Assembly: GCA_024639885.1 (NCBI GenBank)
Contig: JAHEGD010000013.1
Location: forward strand, 1-43,361
From: Porticoccaceae bacterium
GTDB lineage: Bacteria > Pseudomonadota > Gammaproteobacteria > Pseudomonadales > Porticoccaceae
DNA length: 43,361 nt
Direction: 5' to 3'
Shown here: piece after piece, positions 8,700 through 16,522 of the stretch
Layout of the letters: each line of letters opens with the position of its first letter
How positions within the stretch are numbered: the first letter of the stretch is position 1
Notes under the pieces: generated by a model
Seen by the model: the letters and a program-made list of their open reading frames with translations, nothing else
Told to the model about the DNA's origin: nothing
Databases searched by the model: none
Position numbers and translations under genes: made by a program

Positions 8700-9893
8700 T
8701 TACTCCTTGACTAGCAGCACGCAGCCAGCCAGAGGCCCGCCACCGGCAGCGACAACAGCGACATCATGTGGCCGGGTCTGGCGCAATGCGGCGCGCCCCC
8801 ACAGCTGCGAGCAAGCCTCATGAACATAGCCAAGGCCGTGGGTGCGCCCCCCTGAAAGTTGGCCGCCATTGGTGTTTATCGGTAGTTGGCCGTCGAGCGC
8901 AATGCGATGGCCGCCCTCGATAAAGGCGCCGCCTTGACCCTTGTCGCAGAGCCCCAAGGCCTCTAGCCAGAGCAGTGTTAGGATGGAAAAGCCATCATAG
9001 AGCTGTGCGCTGCCGACATCTTTGGGTGTGTAGTCGGTGCGCTGCCAGAGCATTTTGGCACTGTCTTTTGCCGCCATGCCAGTCAGGTCGATCTGGTCCC
9101 ACGACCACGGCTGGTGTAGCGCGGAACCGATCGCTTCAATACGGATCGGCGGGTTGCGGCCGTCGCGAGCGGCCTCTTTGCGCGACAAAATAATCGCAGT
9201 TGAGGCGTCGCAGTGGACGTCGCAGTCGAGCAATCGCAACGGCGTCGAGATGAAGCGCGAGTCGAGGTAATCAGCCATGGTCAGGGGCGTTCTAAATACG
9301 GCTTTCTCGTTGTGTACGGCATTGGCTCGGCAGGTCAGTGCTATTTGCGCCAGCTGCTGCTCGGTGGTGCCATACTCGTGGAAGTGACGCTGTGCATACA
9401 TCGCCATCAAGTTGATGCCTGAGACGACATTAAACGGGGTGTACCACTGCCAAAAAAAACTGCTGTCGCGGCCCACTGTCTTGTTGCTCAGCGCGCCGGC
9501 ATTTTTGTTTACCTGACGTCGGCTCGACTCGGTAATGGTGCGGAACACCAGGACGTGGTTGCAGAGTCCTGCGGCGATGGCCATGGCGCCGTTGATAATG
9601 CCGGCGATCGGGCCTGGGCCCTCATAGCCACCACCGAACCAGTTCACCTTCAGGCCGAGTGTGCCGATCAGTGCGTTGGGGCCCACCGGTGAAAAGGCGT
9701 CGCCATTGTTGTTGTCGCCGGGCCAAGCGGCGACGCCATCGATGTCGTCACGGCTCAGTCCAGCGTCAGCGATCGCCTCTTTGCAGGCGTCTATGGTTAG
9801 TGCCATCGCCGATTTTGCCGATGGGCGACCCACTTCAGATTGCCCTATCCCGGTGATCGCGACATTTTTTTCCAGCAACCGATCGCTTTTCAT
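8700..9893 (-). CDS. Thiolase-fold lipid-transfer protein (Ltp2-like aldolase candidate)
   Basis: This 397-residue protein belongs to the SCP2-thiolase/lipid-transfer branch of the thiolase superfamily. The usual nucleophilic cysteine is missing: the matching segment around residues 91-98 reads EGPGPIAG instead of a CxSG-type motif. Tyr299 (in LYDGFS) and Tyr356 (in HGLGYVHEA) are present and may correspond to tyrosines proposed to act in Ltp2, a steroid side-chain aldolase that works with a DUF35 protein. The DUF35 gene lies directly upstream and overlaps by four bases (ATGA), supporting an obligate complex. The likely role is retro-aldol cleavage of a beta-hydroxyacyl-CoA with a tertiary or ring carbon, not thiolysis (inference). 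Confidence 0.85.
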   Translation of the reverse strand: MKSDRLLEKNVAITGIGQSEVGRPSAKSAMALTIDACKEAIADAGLSRDDIDGVAAWPGDNNNGDAFSPVGPNALIGTLGLKVNWFGGGYEGPGPIAGIINGAMAIAAGLCNHVLVFRTITESSRRQVNKNAGALSNKTVGRDSSFFWQWYTPFNVVSGINLMAMYAQRHFHEYGTTEQQLAQIALTCRANAVHNEKAVFRTPLTMADYLDSRFISTPLRLLDCDVHCDASTAIILSRKEAARDGRNPPIRIEAIGSALHQPWSWDQIDLTGMAAKDSAKMLWQRTDYTPKDVGSAQLYDGFSILTLLWLEALGLCDKGQGGAFIEGGHRIALDGQLPINTNGGQLSGGRTHGLGYVHEACSQLWGRAALRQTRPHDVAVVAAGGGPLAGCVLLVKE

Positions 9894-10291
9894 GATCTCT
9901 CCTCAACAAACAAGGGCAGCCAGATATCCTCTTGTTGTAAAAATTCTACTTCGACGCGCATACCAATCCTGACCTTGGCGGGTTCGCAGTTGATGACATT
10001 GCTCACCAAGCGCAAGCCGGGCTGTTCATCGAGTTCGATGATGGCGATCACATAGGGCAGATCGAGCTGCGGCGTCCAGGCCTGGTGGTTGATGGTAAAT
10101 GTCGCCACCTGGCCGCGGCCAGAGACGGCAGTGGCCGCCACCTCTTCGCTGAGGCAGTGGGGGCAGACCGGAGCCGGAGGATGAAAGAACCGTTGACACG
10201 GCTGACAGCGGTGGATGAAAAGACGGCGCTCTGCACCGCCCTGCCAGAATCGCTGCGATTCAGCGGTGAGTGCCGGAAGTTTTCTACTCAT
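9890..10291 (-). CDS. DUF35 OB-fold / zinc-ribbon protein, partner of the thiolase-fold protein
   Basis: This 133-residue protein has an N-terminal rubredoxin-like zinc ribbon with Cys29, Cys32, Cys43 and Cys46, followed by an OB-fold segment, the standard DUF35 (ChsH2 C-terminal domain-like) layout. DUF35 proteins bind acyl-CoA chains and form complexes with thiolase-fold enzymes such as Ltp2. The ATG at 10291 follows GGAA and places the family-typical LPALTAES start correctly. The in-frame upstream codons to 10351 add only an unconserved tail. The stop overlaps the start of the Ltp2-like gene by four bases. Here DUF35 is a separate protein and is not fused to a hydratase domain. Confidence 0.9.
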   Translation of the reverse strand: MSRKLPALTAESQRFWQGGAERRLFIHRCQPCQRFFHPPAPVCPHCLSEEVAATAVSGRGQVATFTINHQAWTPQLDLPYVIAIIELDEQPGLRLVSNVINCEPAKVRIGMRVEVEFLQQEDIWLPLFVEERS

Positions 10292-10323
10292 AGTCGATTC
10301 CATTGAATATTTGACTCTTGGTC

Positions 10324-10371
10324 TAGTGATTCTATCATTGTTTGTAGACACTATACTTATATGTGTTTAAT
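10324..10371. promoter_or_regulatory. Candidate control region between divergent units
   Basis: The 174-base gap between the DUF35 gene (minus) and the FAH-family gene (plus) contains TAGTG (10324-10328) and its inverse CACTA (10349-10353), spaced by 20 bases. A TGTTTAAT word follows at 10364-10371. Both promoters must lie here. The operator assignment is by eye only. Confidence 0.25.
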
Positions 10372-10465
10372 ATCTTGACTCAATCAGAGAGTGTTATCGG
10401 TTCAAAAGGGGTTAAATGCAAACCCCATACCGTCACTCTTTGTCGATTAAAACAGGGAGTAGCTG

Positions 10466-11518
10466 TTGAGACTAGTAACCTATCAGAAACCCGGCGGCAC
10501 TCATCGCGCCGGTGCATTTGTTGACCGGGACCGAACCATTGTCGATCTGCAGCTGGCCTGTACCGCGCTCACCGGTGCAGAGCGGCCGGAGTTCAACTCG
10601 GTTCTAGCCTTGGTTGAGGCCGGCGAAGAGGCGCTCAAGGTAGCCGCCGAGCTGGTGGCAGCGGCGCCTGTGGCAGCGCGGGTTGAGCGCGACGCCGTGC
10701 ATCTGCACGCGCCGATTCAACCGCCGCCACAAATGCGCGACAGCTCCTGCTTTGAGTTGCACTTGCAACAGTGCTACCAAGCGGCGCGACGAGCTCAAGC
10801 GGCGCGCACCGACGACCCTGAAAAAACCTACCGAGAGATGGACACCAGTGCCGACGATCGCGCCATCGCCACTTTCCGCCGCCAGCCTATTTATTACAAA
10901 TGTAACCGTTTCAGCGTAGTCGGCGCCGATCAGCCGGTGCTGTGGCCGGCCTACAGCAAGCTGCTGGATTTTGAGCTGGAGTTGGCCTGTTACATTGGCA
11001 AGAAGGCACTCAACGTATCCGCGGCCAATGCCAGTGACTATATTGTTGGCTACACCATTTACAACGATGTCAGCGCTCGCGATACCCAGGGGCGCGAAAT
11101 GCCGGGCCGTCTGGGCCCCGCCAAAGGAAAAGATTTTGACACCGGCAATGTGATGGGGCCGTGCTTGGTGACCTGCGATGAGATCGACGATGTCTACAAC
11201 TTAGAGATGATCGCGCGAGTCAATGGTGAGGAGTGGGGCCGTGGCAACACCCGTGACATGCATTGGAAATTTGAGGACGTTATCGCCCATATTTCAAATT
11301 CAGAGACACTGTATCCCGGCGAAGTGCTAGGGTCGGGAACGGTGGGCAATGGCTGCGGTCTGGAGCACTCTCGCTACCTTAAGCCCAATGATGTGGTTGA
11401 GTTGGAGATTGAAAAGCTGGGTATTCTGCGCAGCCAAGTGGTTGTGCCGACACCGGCGAATGCCGTTCAAGTAACACAAGCCGCTGCCAGTCAAGCAGCC
11501 GCAGCGGTGAAAATGTAG
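10466..11518 (+). CDS. Fumarylacetoacetate hydrolase family protein A
   Basis: This 350-residue protein has a long N-terminal segment and the FAH catalytic domain. The metal ligands Glu170 and Glu172 (DFELEL) and Asp201 (YNDVSARD) are in place. FAH-family enzymes hydrate, hydrolyse, isomerise or decarboxylate 2-oxo acids formed after ring cleavage. The start is a TTG at 10466 preceded by GGGAG at a suitable distance; no ATG or GTG is better placed. It is the first gene of the unit FAH-Rieske alpha-Rieske beta-amidohydrolase A. It has a paralogue at 17609-18478, which is shorter. The substrate is unknown; hydrolysis of a meta-cleavage product is a reasonable guess. Confidence 0.88.
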   Translation: MRLVTYQKPGGTHRAGAFVDRDRTIVDLQLACTALTGAERPEFNSVLALVEAGEEALKVAAELVAAAPVAARVERDAVHLHAPIQPPPQMRDSSCFELHLQQCYQAARRAQAARTDDPEKTYREMDTSADDRAIATFRRQPIYYKCNRFSVVGADQPVLWPAYSKLLDFELELACYIGKKALNVSAANASDYIVGYTIYNDVSARDTQGREMPGRLGPAKGKDFDTGNVMGPCLVTCDEIDDVYNLEMIARVNGEEWGRGNTRDMHWKFEDVIAHISNSETLYPGEVLGSGTVGNGCGLEHSRYLKPNDVVELEIEKLGILRSQVVVPTPANAVQVTQAAASQAAAAVKM

Positions 11519-11569
11519 GGTGTGCCACCACTTTGTTAGGTGCACTAACAGTGACAACAGGAGAGAGAT

Positions 11570-12970
11570 ATGAAAGCTCAAAAAGGCCCGGTACTACGCG
11601 ACGGCACCACCGTTGAATCGCTGGTAGATCTGCAGATGCGTGAAGTTAAGTTGAGGGCGCTCTCAGACCCAGAGATCTACGAAATAGAGCAGCGCAAAGT
11701 ATTTGGTAAAGTCTGGCTTCTGCTCGGTCATGAGAGTGAAATCCCCAATGCTGGAGACTACGTGCAGCGACACATGGGTGACGACTCTGTCATCGTCGCC
11801 CGCGACCGCGCCGGTCAGATCCATGTCAATTTAAACGTCTGCCCTCACCGCGGAATGAAAATTACCACCCATGAGGCGGGCAATGCACAGGTTCACACCT
11901 GTATCTATCACGGTTGGGCGTTCACCAATAGCGGTGACTTCCTCGGCGCTCCGGTTGCTGAGGAGTGTATGCACGGCAAAATGCTCAGCAAAGAGCAGCT
12001 TGGGCTACAAAAAGCCCGAGTGCAACTCTACGGTGGGTTGATCTGGGCCACGTGGAATATTGATGGCCCGTCATTGGAGGAGTTTCTCGGCGATACCAAA
12101 TGGTATTACGACATGCTCTACACCCGCAGTAACAAAGGTTTGGAAGTGGCGGGACCACCACAGCGATTTATCGTCCGCGGCAATTGGAAAACAGCTGGCG
12201 AACAGTCGGCAGCTGACGGTTATCACACCCTGACGCTCCACCGCTGGCTTGGCGAGGGTGCCGGAGCTTACCAGTCTGAAGAGGCAAAAAAAGCCGGTGA
12301 AGAGCTGGCTAAAGAGATGTTGGGTGCCGAGGTCAGCTCTCCCCACGGGCATGCATTGCGTTGCATCGACTTGGCGCGAAAGATCAAAAAATTGACCGGC
12401 AAAGACCCCGCGGAGCTGACCGTTGAAGAGAAGTTAATGGCGCTGCCGCCGCCGGGGATGACCGCCGACATGGTCAGCCAGCTCAAAGAAAATCTGACCG
12501 CTGAGCAGATACAGGTGATGTCCTGGATGCCGCCGCAAGTGGGCGGTATGTTCCCCAATATCATCTTTGAATTTCTATATATCCCCCAGCCTGATGGCGG
12601 TGTGGTCGGTTCATTGGCGCTGCATACCTATGTGCCGAAGGGGCCGGATAAGCTGGAGTTCACCAACTGGATCTTTGTTGAGCGCGACACGCCCCCTGAG
12701 TTAAAGAAGCAGATGATCGAGCAGAGTGTGCGCCTGCTCGGTACCTCGGGCATGGTTGAAGCCGATGATTCGGATACTTGGCCGCATATGACGCTCTCGG
12801 CCAAGGGGGCTCAAGGTCGCAATAGCACCATGAAGTATCAAGCGGTGTATGAAACAGGGGCGCCAAAGGGTTGGCCCGGTCCCGGCATAGTTAATGAGGG
12901 ATTTACTAAGGACGATACGCAGTGGCACTGGTGGAAGTACTGGTATGAGCTGATGATGGCCGATGAGTGA
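11570..12970 (+). CDS. Rieske aromatic-ring-hydroxylating dioxygenase, alpha subunit
   Basis: This 466-residue protein is the large subunit of an alpha-beta type ring-hydroxylating oxygenase. The Rieske [2Fe-2S] ligands are Cys91, His93, Cys111 and His114 (CPHRG ... CIYHGW). The mononuclear iron site shows Asp206, His209 and His214, with the third ligand in EADDSDTW (Asp399/Asp400). Asp206 would bridge electron transfer from a neighbouring subunit. These enzymes add both atoms of oxygen to an aromatic ring, giving a cis-dihydrodiol. The ATG at 11570 follows AGGAGAGA. The beta subunit gene follows 50 bases later. Electrons presumably come from the ferredoxin at 5329 and the reductase at 26505, since no other carrier is encoded nearby. 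Confidence 0.93.
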   Translation: MKAQKGPVLRDGTTVESLVDLQMREVKLRALSDPEIYEIEQRKVFGKVWLLLGHESEIPNAGDYVQRHMGDDSVIVARDRAGQIHVNLNVCPHRGMKITTHEAGNAQVHTCIYHGWAFTNSGDFLGAPVAEECMHGKMLSKEQLGLQKARVQLYGGLIWATWNIDGPSLEEFLGDTKWYYDMLYTRSNKGLEVAGPPQRFIVRGNWKTAGEQSAADGYHTLTLHRWLGEGAGAYQSEEAKKAGEELAKEMLGAEVSSPHGHALRCIDLARKIKKLTGKDPAELTVEEKLMALPPPGMTADMVSQLKENLTAEQIQVMSWMPPQVGGMFPNIIFEFLYIPQPDGGVVGSLALHTYVPKGPDKLEFTNWIFVERDTPPELKKQMIEQSVRLLGTSGMVEADDSDTWPHMTLSAKGAQGRNSTMKYQAVYETGAPKGWPGPGIVNEGFTKDDTQWHWWKYWYELMMADE

Positions 12971-13020
12971 GTGACCATTTACTACCGACCCCAGACAACA
13001 GGACTTTGAAGGAATCTATC

Positions 13021-13572
13021 ATGACAAATATGGCTTCTCCCACCGCCGGCTTGGGTAATTTGATTGCGATCGGCTCTGAGCAGTACAACCGAGTGCTGCA
13101 GCATTACTACACCGAGGCGCTACTGCTCGATAACTTGCAGCTCTCCGATTGGGCGGCACTGCTGGCGCAAGATCTCGTTTATACCGTGCCGATGCGTCAG
13201 ACTCGTTCGGTAGACGAAACGGCCGAGTCCTACATCCGCTCGGTGATGCATATGGATGAATCGTACGGATCGATCATGGGCCGTATTATGCGCTTGAGTG
13301 GCAAGAGCGCATGGTCTGAAAATCCCGCTTCGCGTGTGCGTCGTTTCGTCAGCAATGTCCAAGTGTTTGAGACTGAGCAAGCCGATGAGTTGGCCTCGAT
13401 CAACTACTCGCTGGTAACGCGCAATCGCTTCGACGATGACTTCTTCGATCTCATCCCCTGCGAGCGTCACGACAGGTTGAGAGTCACCGATGATGGGCTG
13501 CTGCTGTGTAGGCGTGAGGTGCGCATAGATCAAGCGCTGCTGGGCACCCCCAACCTCTCTATCTTCCTGTAG
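13021..13572 (+). CDS. Rieske dioxygenase beta subunit
   Basis: This 183-residue protein fits the small (beta) subunit of ring-hydroxylating dioxygenases, an NTF2/SnoaL-like fold that holds the alpha3beta3 complex together. Its typical features are an N-terminal helix ending in YYTEALLLDNLQLSDW, a central Arg-rich segment (SRVRRFVSNV) and a C-terminal REVRIDQALLGTPNLSIFL. The ATG at 13021 is chosen because GAAGGA lies seven bases upstream. A longer in-frame GTG start at 12967 would overlap the alpha subunit stop and adds an unconserved tail. It is co-transcribed with alpha. Confidence 0.92.
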   Translation: MTNMASPTAGLGNLIAIGSEQYNRVLQHYYTEALLLDNLQLSDWAALLAQDLVYTVPMRQTRSVDETAESYIRSVMHMDESYGSIMGRIMRLSGKSAWSENPASRVRRFVSNVQVFETEQADELASINYSLVTRNRFDDDFFDLIPCERHDRLRVTDDGLLLCRREVRIDQALLGTPNLSIFL

Positions 13573-13581
13573 CGCGAGCAG

Positions 13582-13614
13582 CAGCTCCCCGAGAGCTGTC
13601 GGCAGTCGCTGCCG
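13582..13614 (+). terminator. Two tandem hairpins between Rieske beta and amidohydrolase A
   Basis: CAGCTC (13582-13587) pairs perfectly with GAGCTG (13593-13598). Two bases on, CGGCAG (13600-13605) pairs perfectly with CTGCCG (13609-13614). Neither stem is followed by a T-run, so this is either a weak or Rho-assisted terminator or an mRNA-stabilising structure that sets different levels for the dioxygenase and the downstream hydrolase. Confidence 0.4.
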
Positions 13615-13654
13615 GCACTCGCTCAGCCGAACTTGACCCGCTGGGAACAGCCTT

Positions 13655-14659
13655 ATGCTTATTGATGTCCACGCCCACATGATCACCCCGAATATGCTCA
13701 ACTGTGACCCGTTTTGGGGCCCCAGGATGACGCTGAAGGGGTTTACTGTCGGCGATTTTTCCCTCGGCACTAAACAGCCTGCGGCGTCGACTGACGCAGA
13801 AGCTGAAGCCAACTTGTTGCGCAAAATGAGTCACCAAGGCCGCCGGGCATTGATGGCCGAGCGCGGCGTTGACCGCCTGGTTTTTTCAGTCCCCTCGCAC
13901 GCTTTTATGTATTGGGCGGGCGACTTCGGCAACCGCTATGCGGCTTTGTGTAACCAAGAGCTGTCTAATTATTGTGCCGCAGACCCAGACCATTTTAGTT
14001 TTTGGGCCCATGCCAACCTCGCCGAGCCTGAAGCTGCCGCTAAAGAAATTCATCGCGCAATCACTGAGCTGGGTGCGGTTGGCGTCTGTGTCGGAGGAGC
14101 CAACTTTAACGGGCTGCAAGCTTACAGTCCCGAGCTCGACCCGGTCTGGGCGGTGCTCGAAAAGCTCAACGCGCCAATTATGGTGCACGGCTATAATCAG
14201 TCGGTTTGGTGGGGCGAAAAGCATACCGACGATAAGTTTGAGACCACCTCGATACTGGGCGACTGCTACGATGAGTCGTTGTTTTTTTGGTATTTGATCT
14301 GCGGTGGCGCTCTAGACCGGTTCCCCAACCTGAAAACCTATATCACCCATGCCGGTGGCATGGCGCTCTTCCAGCTCGGTCGGCTCAATGAATTGAACCG
14401 AGGTATGGCCCCCGACGCATTGAATGAAAAACCACTGGTCGACTACCTAGCCAACTTCTGGTTTGATCTGGATGTTCACAGCGTTGCGCTGCGTCGCGCA
14501 GTTGTCGACCTGGTCGGCGTAGACCGGTTGTTGCACGGCACCAATTTTGGTGGTGCCTATGATTTTGGTGATCCTGCGGCAGGGCTTGGCCTAACCGAGC
14601 AGCAGAGTGAGAAAATTCGCAGCGGCAACGCGCTAGCACTGCTGAATTTGGCCGTCTAG
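13655..14659 (+). CDS. Amidohydrolase-2 family protein A (decarboxylase/C-C hydrolase type)
   Basis: This 334-residue protein is a TIM-barrel amidohydrolase of the ACMSD/LigY type. The metal-binding His6 and His8 (HAH), His178 (MVHGYN) and His232 (ITHAGG) are present. The usual metal-binding Asp near the end of the barrel is replaced by Asn307 (HGTNFGG). Family members decarboxylate aromatic acids or hydrolyse C-C bonds of meta-cleavage products. It is the last gene of the Rieske unit, 82 bases after the beta subunit with two hairpins between. A close paralogue with the same Asn lies at 16523-17605, and both share the motif HGYNQSV. The role is probably after ring opening (inference). Confidence 0.85.
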   Translation: MLIDVHAHMITPNMLNCDPFWGPRMTLKGFTVGDFSLGTKQPAASTDAEAEANLLRKMSHQGRRALMAERGVDRLVFSVPSHAFMYWAGDFGNRYAALCNQELSNYCAADPDHFSFWAHANLAEPEAAAKEIHRAITELGAVGVCVGGANFNGLQAYSPELDPVWAVLEKLNAPIMVHGYNQSVWWGEKHTDDKFETTSILGDCYDESLFFWYLICGGALDRFPNLKTYITHAGGMALFQLGRLNELNRGMAPDALNEKPLVDYLANFWFDLDVHSVALRRAVVDLVGVDRLLHGTNFGGAYDFGDPAAGLGLTEQQSEKIRSGNALALLNLAV

Positions 14660-15420
14660 GCGTTAGCCAGTTCATCCAGCCAGTGCTGATCGTCGGCACA
14701 AAGTGCCGCTGGGCGGTCGCTAAAGTCTTGTGTCGAACCGACTATGCGTAAAGCCTGTGCGGCGCGTTGCGGTTGCTGTGCAAAGCAATGGCCCGAGTTG
14801 CGCGCGTGCTTCTCAATATCTAAGTCGCGCAACCGCCCCAAAGAAATCATCGCGCAGCGCCGCAGTACCAACGCCGCCTCTACGGTCTCGGCGTCGGCCC
14901 ATTGGGTTAGCCACTGGCTAAATCCGCGTCCAATCGGTTGCGCGGCAAATGCCGCTGGCGCCACGATGACGCCGTTGTCAATCTGCCAAGCGAGAGCCAT
15001 AGCGCCGTCGCGATACAGTGTGGCTTGGGTCCGGCCGGCCTGGTGCCGCGGGATAGTCACTGCGTAGTCGCGACGACGAATGCCACCGGCCGCTGCCGCT
15101 ATGGCTAGACCCGCCTCGTCGAACATATGGCTGCACTGCTGGGTCTGATCAGTGTGTTGGCTCACCGCAGTGCTCGATAGCGAGAGCGGCATACCGCGCA
15201 ACAGCTGCAGTTGGTCGCCAGCACTGGCGCACATGGTGTAGGGGGTGCGCAAAGCGGTACCCTGAGCCTGGGTGACCACGCCGCGGTGATAGTGCACCTC
15301 GACACGAAAATGGTGGTAGTCGTCCTCTAGGCTGACGCGGGCACAGCCAGAGTGCTCGCAACCGCGAGTTCTGATCTGTATGGCGCGACGGAACTGTAAA
15401 CTGTTATCTCGGTTAGTCAT
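14656..15420 (-). CDS. DUF2889 family protein
   Basis: This 254-residue protein matches DUF2889 by its pattern. An Arg-rich start (RRAIQIRTRGCE) is followed by LEDDYHHFRVEVHY, a conserved Cys in TPYTMCASAG, then CSHMFDEAGLAIA, YRDGAMALAW and a C-terminal GSTQDFSDRPAALC. No catalytic function is established for the family. DUF2889 genes are often found near ring-oxidation and SDR genes, from general knowledge rather than any search here. It stands alone on the minus strand between two plus-strand catabolic units and overlaps the end of amidohydrolase A by four bases, tail to tail. It has no signal peptide or membrane segment. A role as an accessory or unknown enzyme of the same pathway is plausible. 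Confidence 0.75.
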   Translation of the reverse strand: MTNRDNSLQFRRAIQIRTRGCEHSGCARVSLEDDYHHFRVEVHYHRGVVTQAQGTALRTPYTMCASAGDQLQLLRGMPLSLSSTAVSQHTDQTQQCSHMFDEAGLAIAAAAGGIRRRDYAVTIPRHQAGRTQATLYRDGAMALAWQIDNGVIVAPAAFAAQPIGRGFSQWLTQWADAETVEAALVLRRCAMISLGRLRDLDIEKHARNSGHCFAQQPQRAAQALRIVGSTQDFSDRPAALCADDQHWLDELANA

Positions 15421-15511
15421 GGGCTTATCTTTACAGTATTATCTAATCTGTTCAACAACTATGATTGTCGGCAGCCAGAGTGCCGGTTAAATTCAACCTC
15501 GAGGAGAAAAT

Positions 15512-16324
15512 ATGGGACTGCTTGACAACAAAGTTGCCTTAATCACAGGCGGCGGCGGCGGGATTGGCCGCGGTATCGCGCGTCGCTTCGCGCGCGAAGG
15601 CGCAGCGGTAGTAATTGCTGAAATTGACCCAGCCAGTGGCCGTGCTGTCGCCGAACAAGTCACCGAATTGGGTGGCAGGGGTTTTTACATTCATACCGAT
15701 GTGCTGAGCAAGTCGAGCATTGTCGATGCCATTGCTGCCGCGGTAGAGCAGTTTGGCGGCTTGGATATTCTCGTTAACAACGCTTTTGTGCCGGCCAAAA
15801 ATGTGCTCCTCGAAGAGAAAAGTGATGAATTGCTCGAGCAGACGCTGACTTCTACCATTAAGGCGACCTGGTGGGCGATGCAGGCAGCACTGCCGCACAT
15901 GCGTGCCCGCGGCGGTGGCAAGGTGATCAACTTTACCTCGATTGACGTTGATATTGGCGCCTGGTTGCACGCCGATTACAACACCGGCAAGGCTGGGGTA
16001 GTGGGGCTGACACGCAGCGCCGCCGCCGAGTGGGGAAGATTCAATATTACCGTCAACGCCATGGCGCCGACCGCCATGGGGGCAACTTTTCATCAGCTGG
16101 CGGCAGACAATCCCGGTTTTGCCGAGCGCGCTGCGGCGATGCGGCCGCTGGGTCGCTGCGGCGATCCGGAGGAGGATATTGGCCCCGCAGCGCTATTTTT
16201 GGCTTCAGATTTATCGCGTTATGTCACTGGAGAGACGCTCCATGTCGACGGTGGCTTGCATCTGCCCGGTTATAACTCAAGGCCGACCGGCGTGGCTATT
16301 TTAGAGCCCAAGCTCGAGTTATAA
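15512..16324 (+). CDS. Short-chain dehydrogenase/reductase
   Basis: This 270-residue classical SDR has the motif TGGGGGIG near residue 12 and NNAF near residue 89. The catalytic residues Ser143, Tyr156 and Lys160 (YNTGK) are intact. The ATG at 15512 follows CGAGGAG. It is the first plus-strand gene after the DUF2889 gene, which starts divergently 91 bases away. A short hairpin lies just behind its stop, so it may form its own small unit ahead of amidohydrolase B. It is expected to oxidise a hydroxyl or reduce a ketone of a pathway intermediate with NAD(P). The C-terminal tail beyond GGLHLP is longer than usual. Confidence 0.88.
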   Translation: MGLLDNKVALITGGGGGIGRGIARRFAREGAAVVIAEIDPASGRAVAEQVTELGGRGFYIHTDVLSKSSIVDAIAAAVEQFGGLDILVNNAFVPAKNVLLEEKSDELLEQTLTSTIKATWWAMQAALPHMRARGGGKVINFTSIDVDIGAWLHADYNTGKAGVVGLTRSAAAEWGRFNITVNAMAPTAMGATFHQLAADNPGFAERAAAMRPLGRCGDPEEDIGPAALFLASDLSRYVTGETLHVDGGLHLPGYNSRPTGVAILEPKLEL

Positions 16325-16327
16325 AGT

Positions 16328-16345
16328 AGGGCCTCATGGCCCTTT
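16328..16345 (+). terminator. Short terminator-like hairpin after SDR
   Basis: AGGGCC (16328-16333) pairs with GGCCCT (16338-16343) around a TCAT loop, followed by only a short T-run. It sits three bases after the SDR stop and 180 bases before amidohydrolase B, consistent with a weak intrinsic terminator. Confidence 0.45.
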
Positions 16346-16375
16346 CAGCTGGATATCGCCGTTTGCACTCTCTAA

Positions 16376-16404
16376 TGTAAACATATTTGCAATTTCTGTT
16401 TATA
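16376..16404. promoter_or_regulatory. Candidate operator: TGTAAACA ... TGTTTATA inverted repeat
   Basis: TGTAAACA (16376-16383) and TGTTTATA (16397-16404) form a near-perfect inverted repeat (7 of 8 positions) with 13 bases between. It lies in the AT-rich part of the 198-base gap upstream of amidohydrolase B. It resembles the TGTTTAT words at 5813-5856. It could bind a dimeric regulator of the catabolic genes; this is by eye only. Confidence 0.35.
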
Positions 16405-16522
16405 TTGTTCATTATTGTCCAGCTGCGGCGCTGCCATAGAGTTCATCTAGCGCCCGCTTTGGCTCAATAAATAATGCGGCAACCCGCCGCTGACAAAGAA
16501 CAACTGATCAGGAACTGACGCT

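Noticed and set aside
8871-8882. Further copy of the TGTTTAT word
   Set aside because: It lies inside the coding sequence of the thiolase-fold gene and is explained by coding constraints; it shows that single words alone are weak evidence.
12967-13020. Longer start of the Rieske beta subunit at a GTG
   Set aside because: It overlaps the alpha stop and adds unconserved residues; the ATG at 13021 has a good GAAGGA site.
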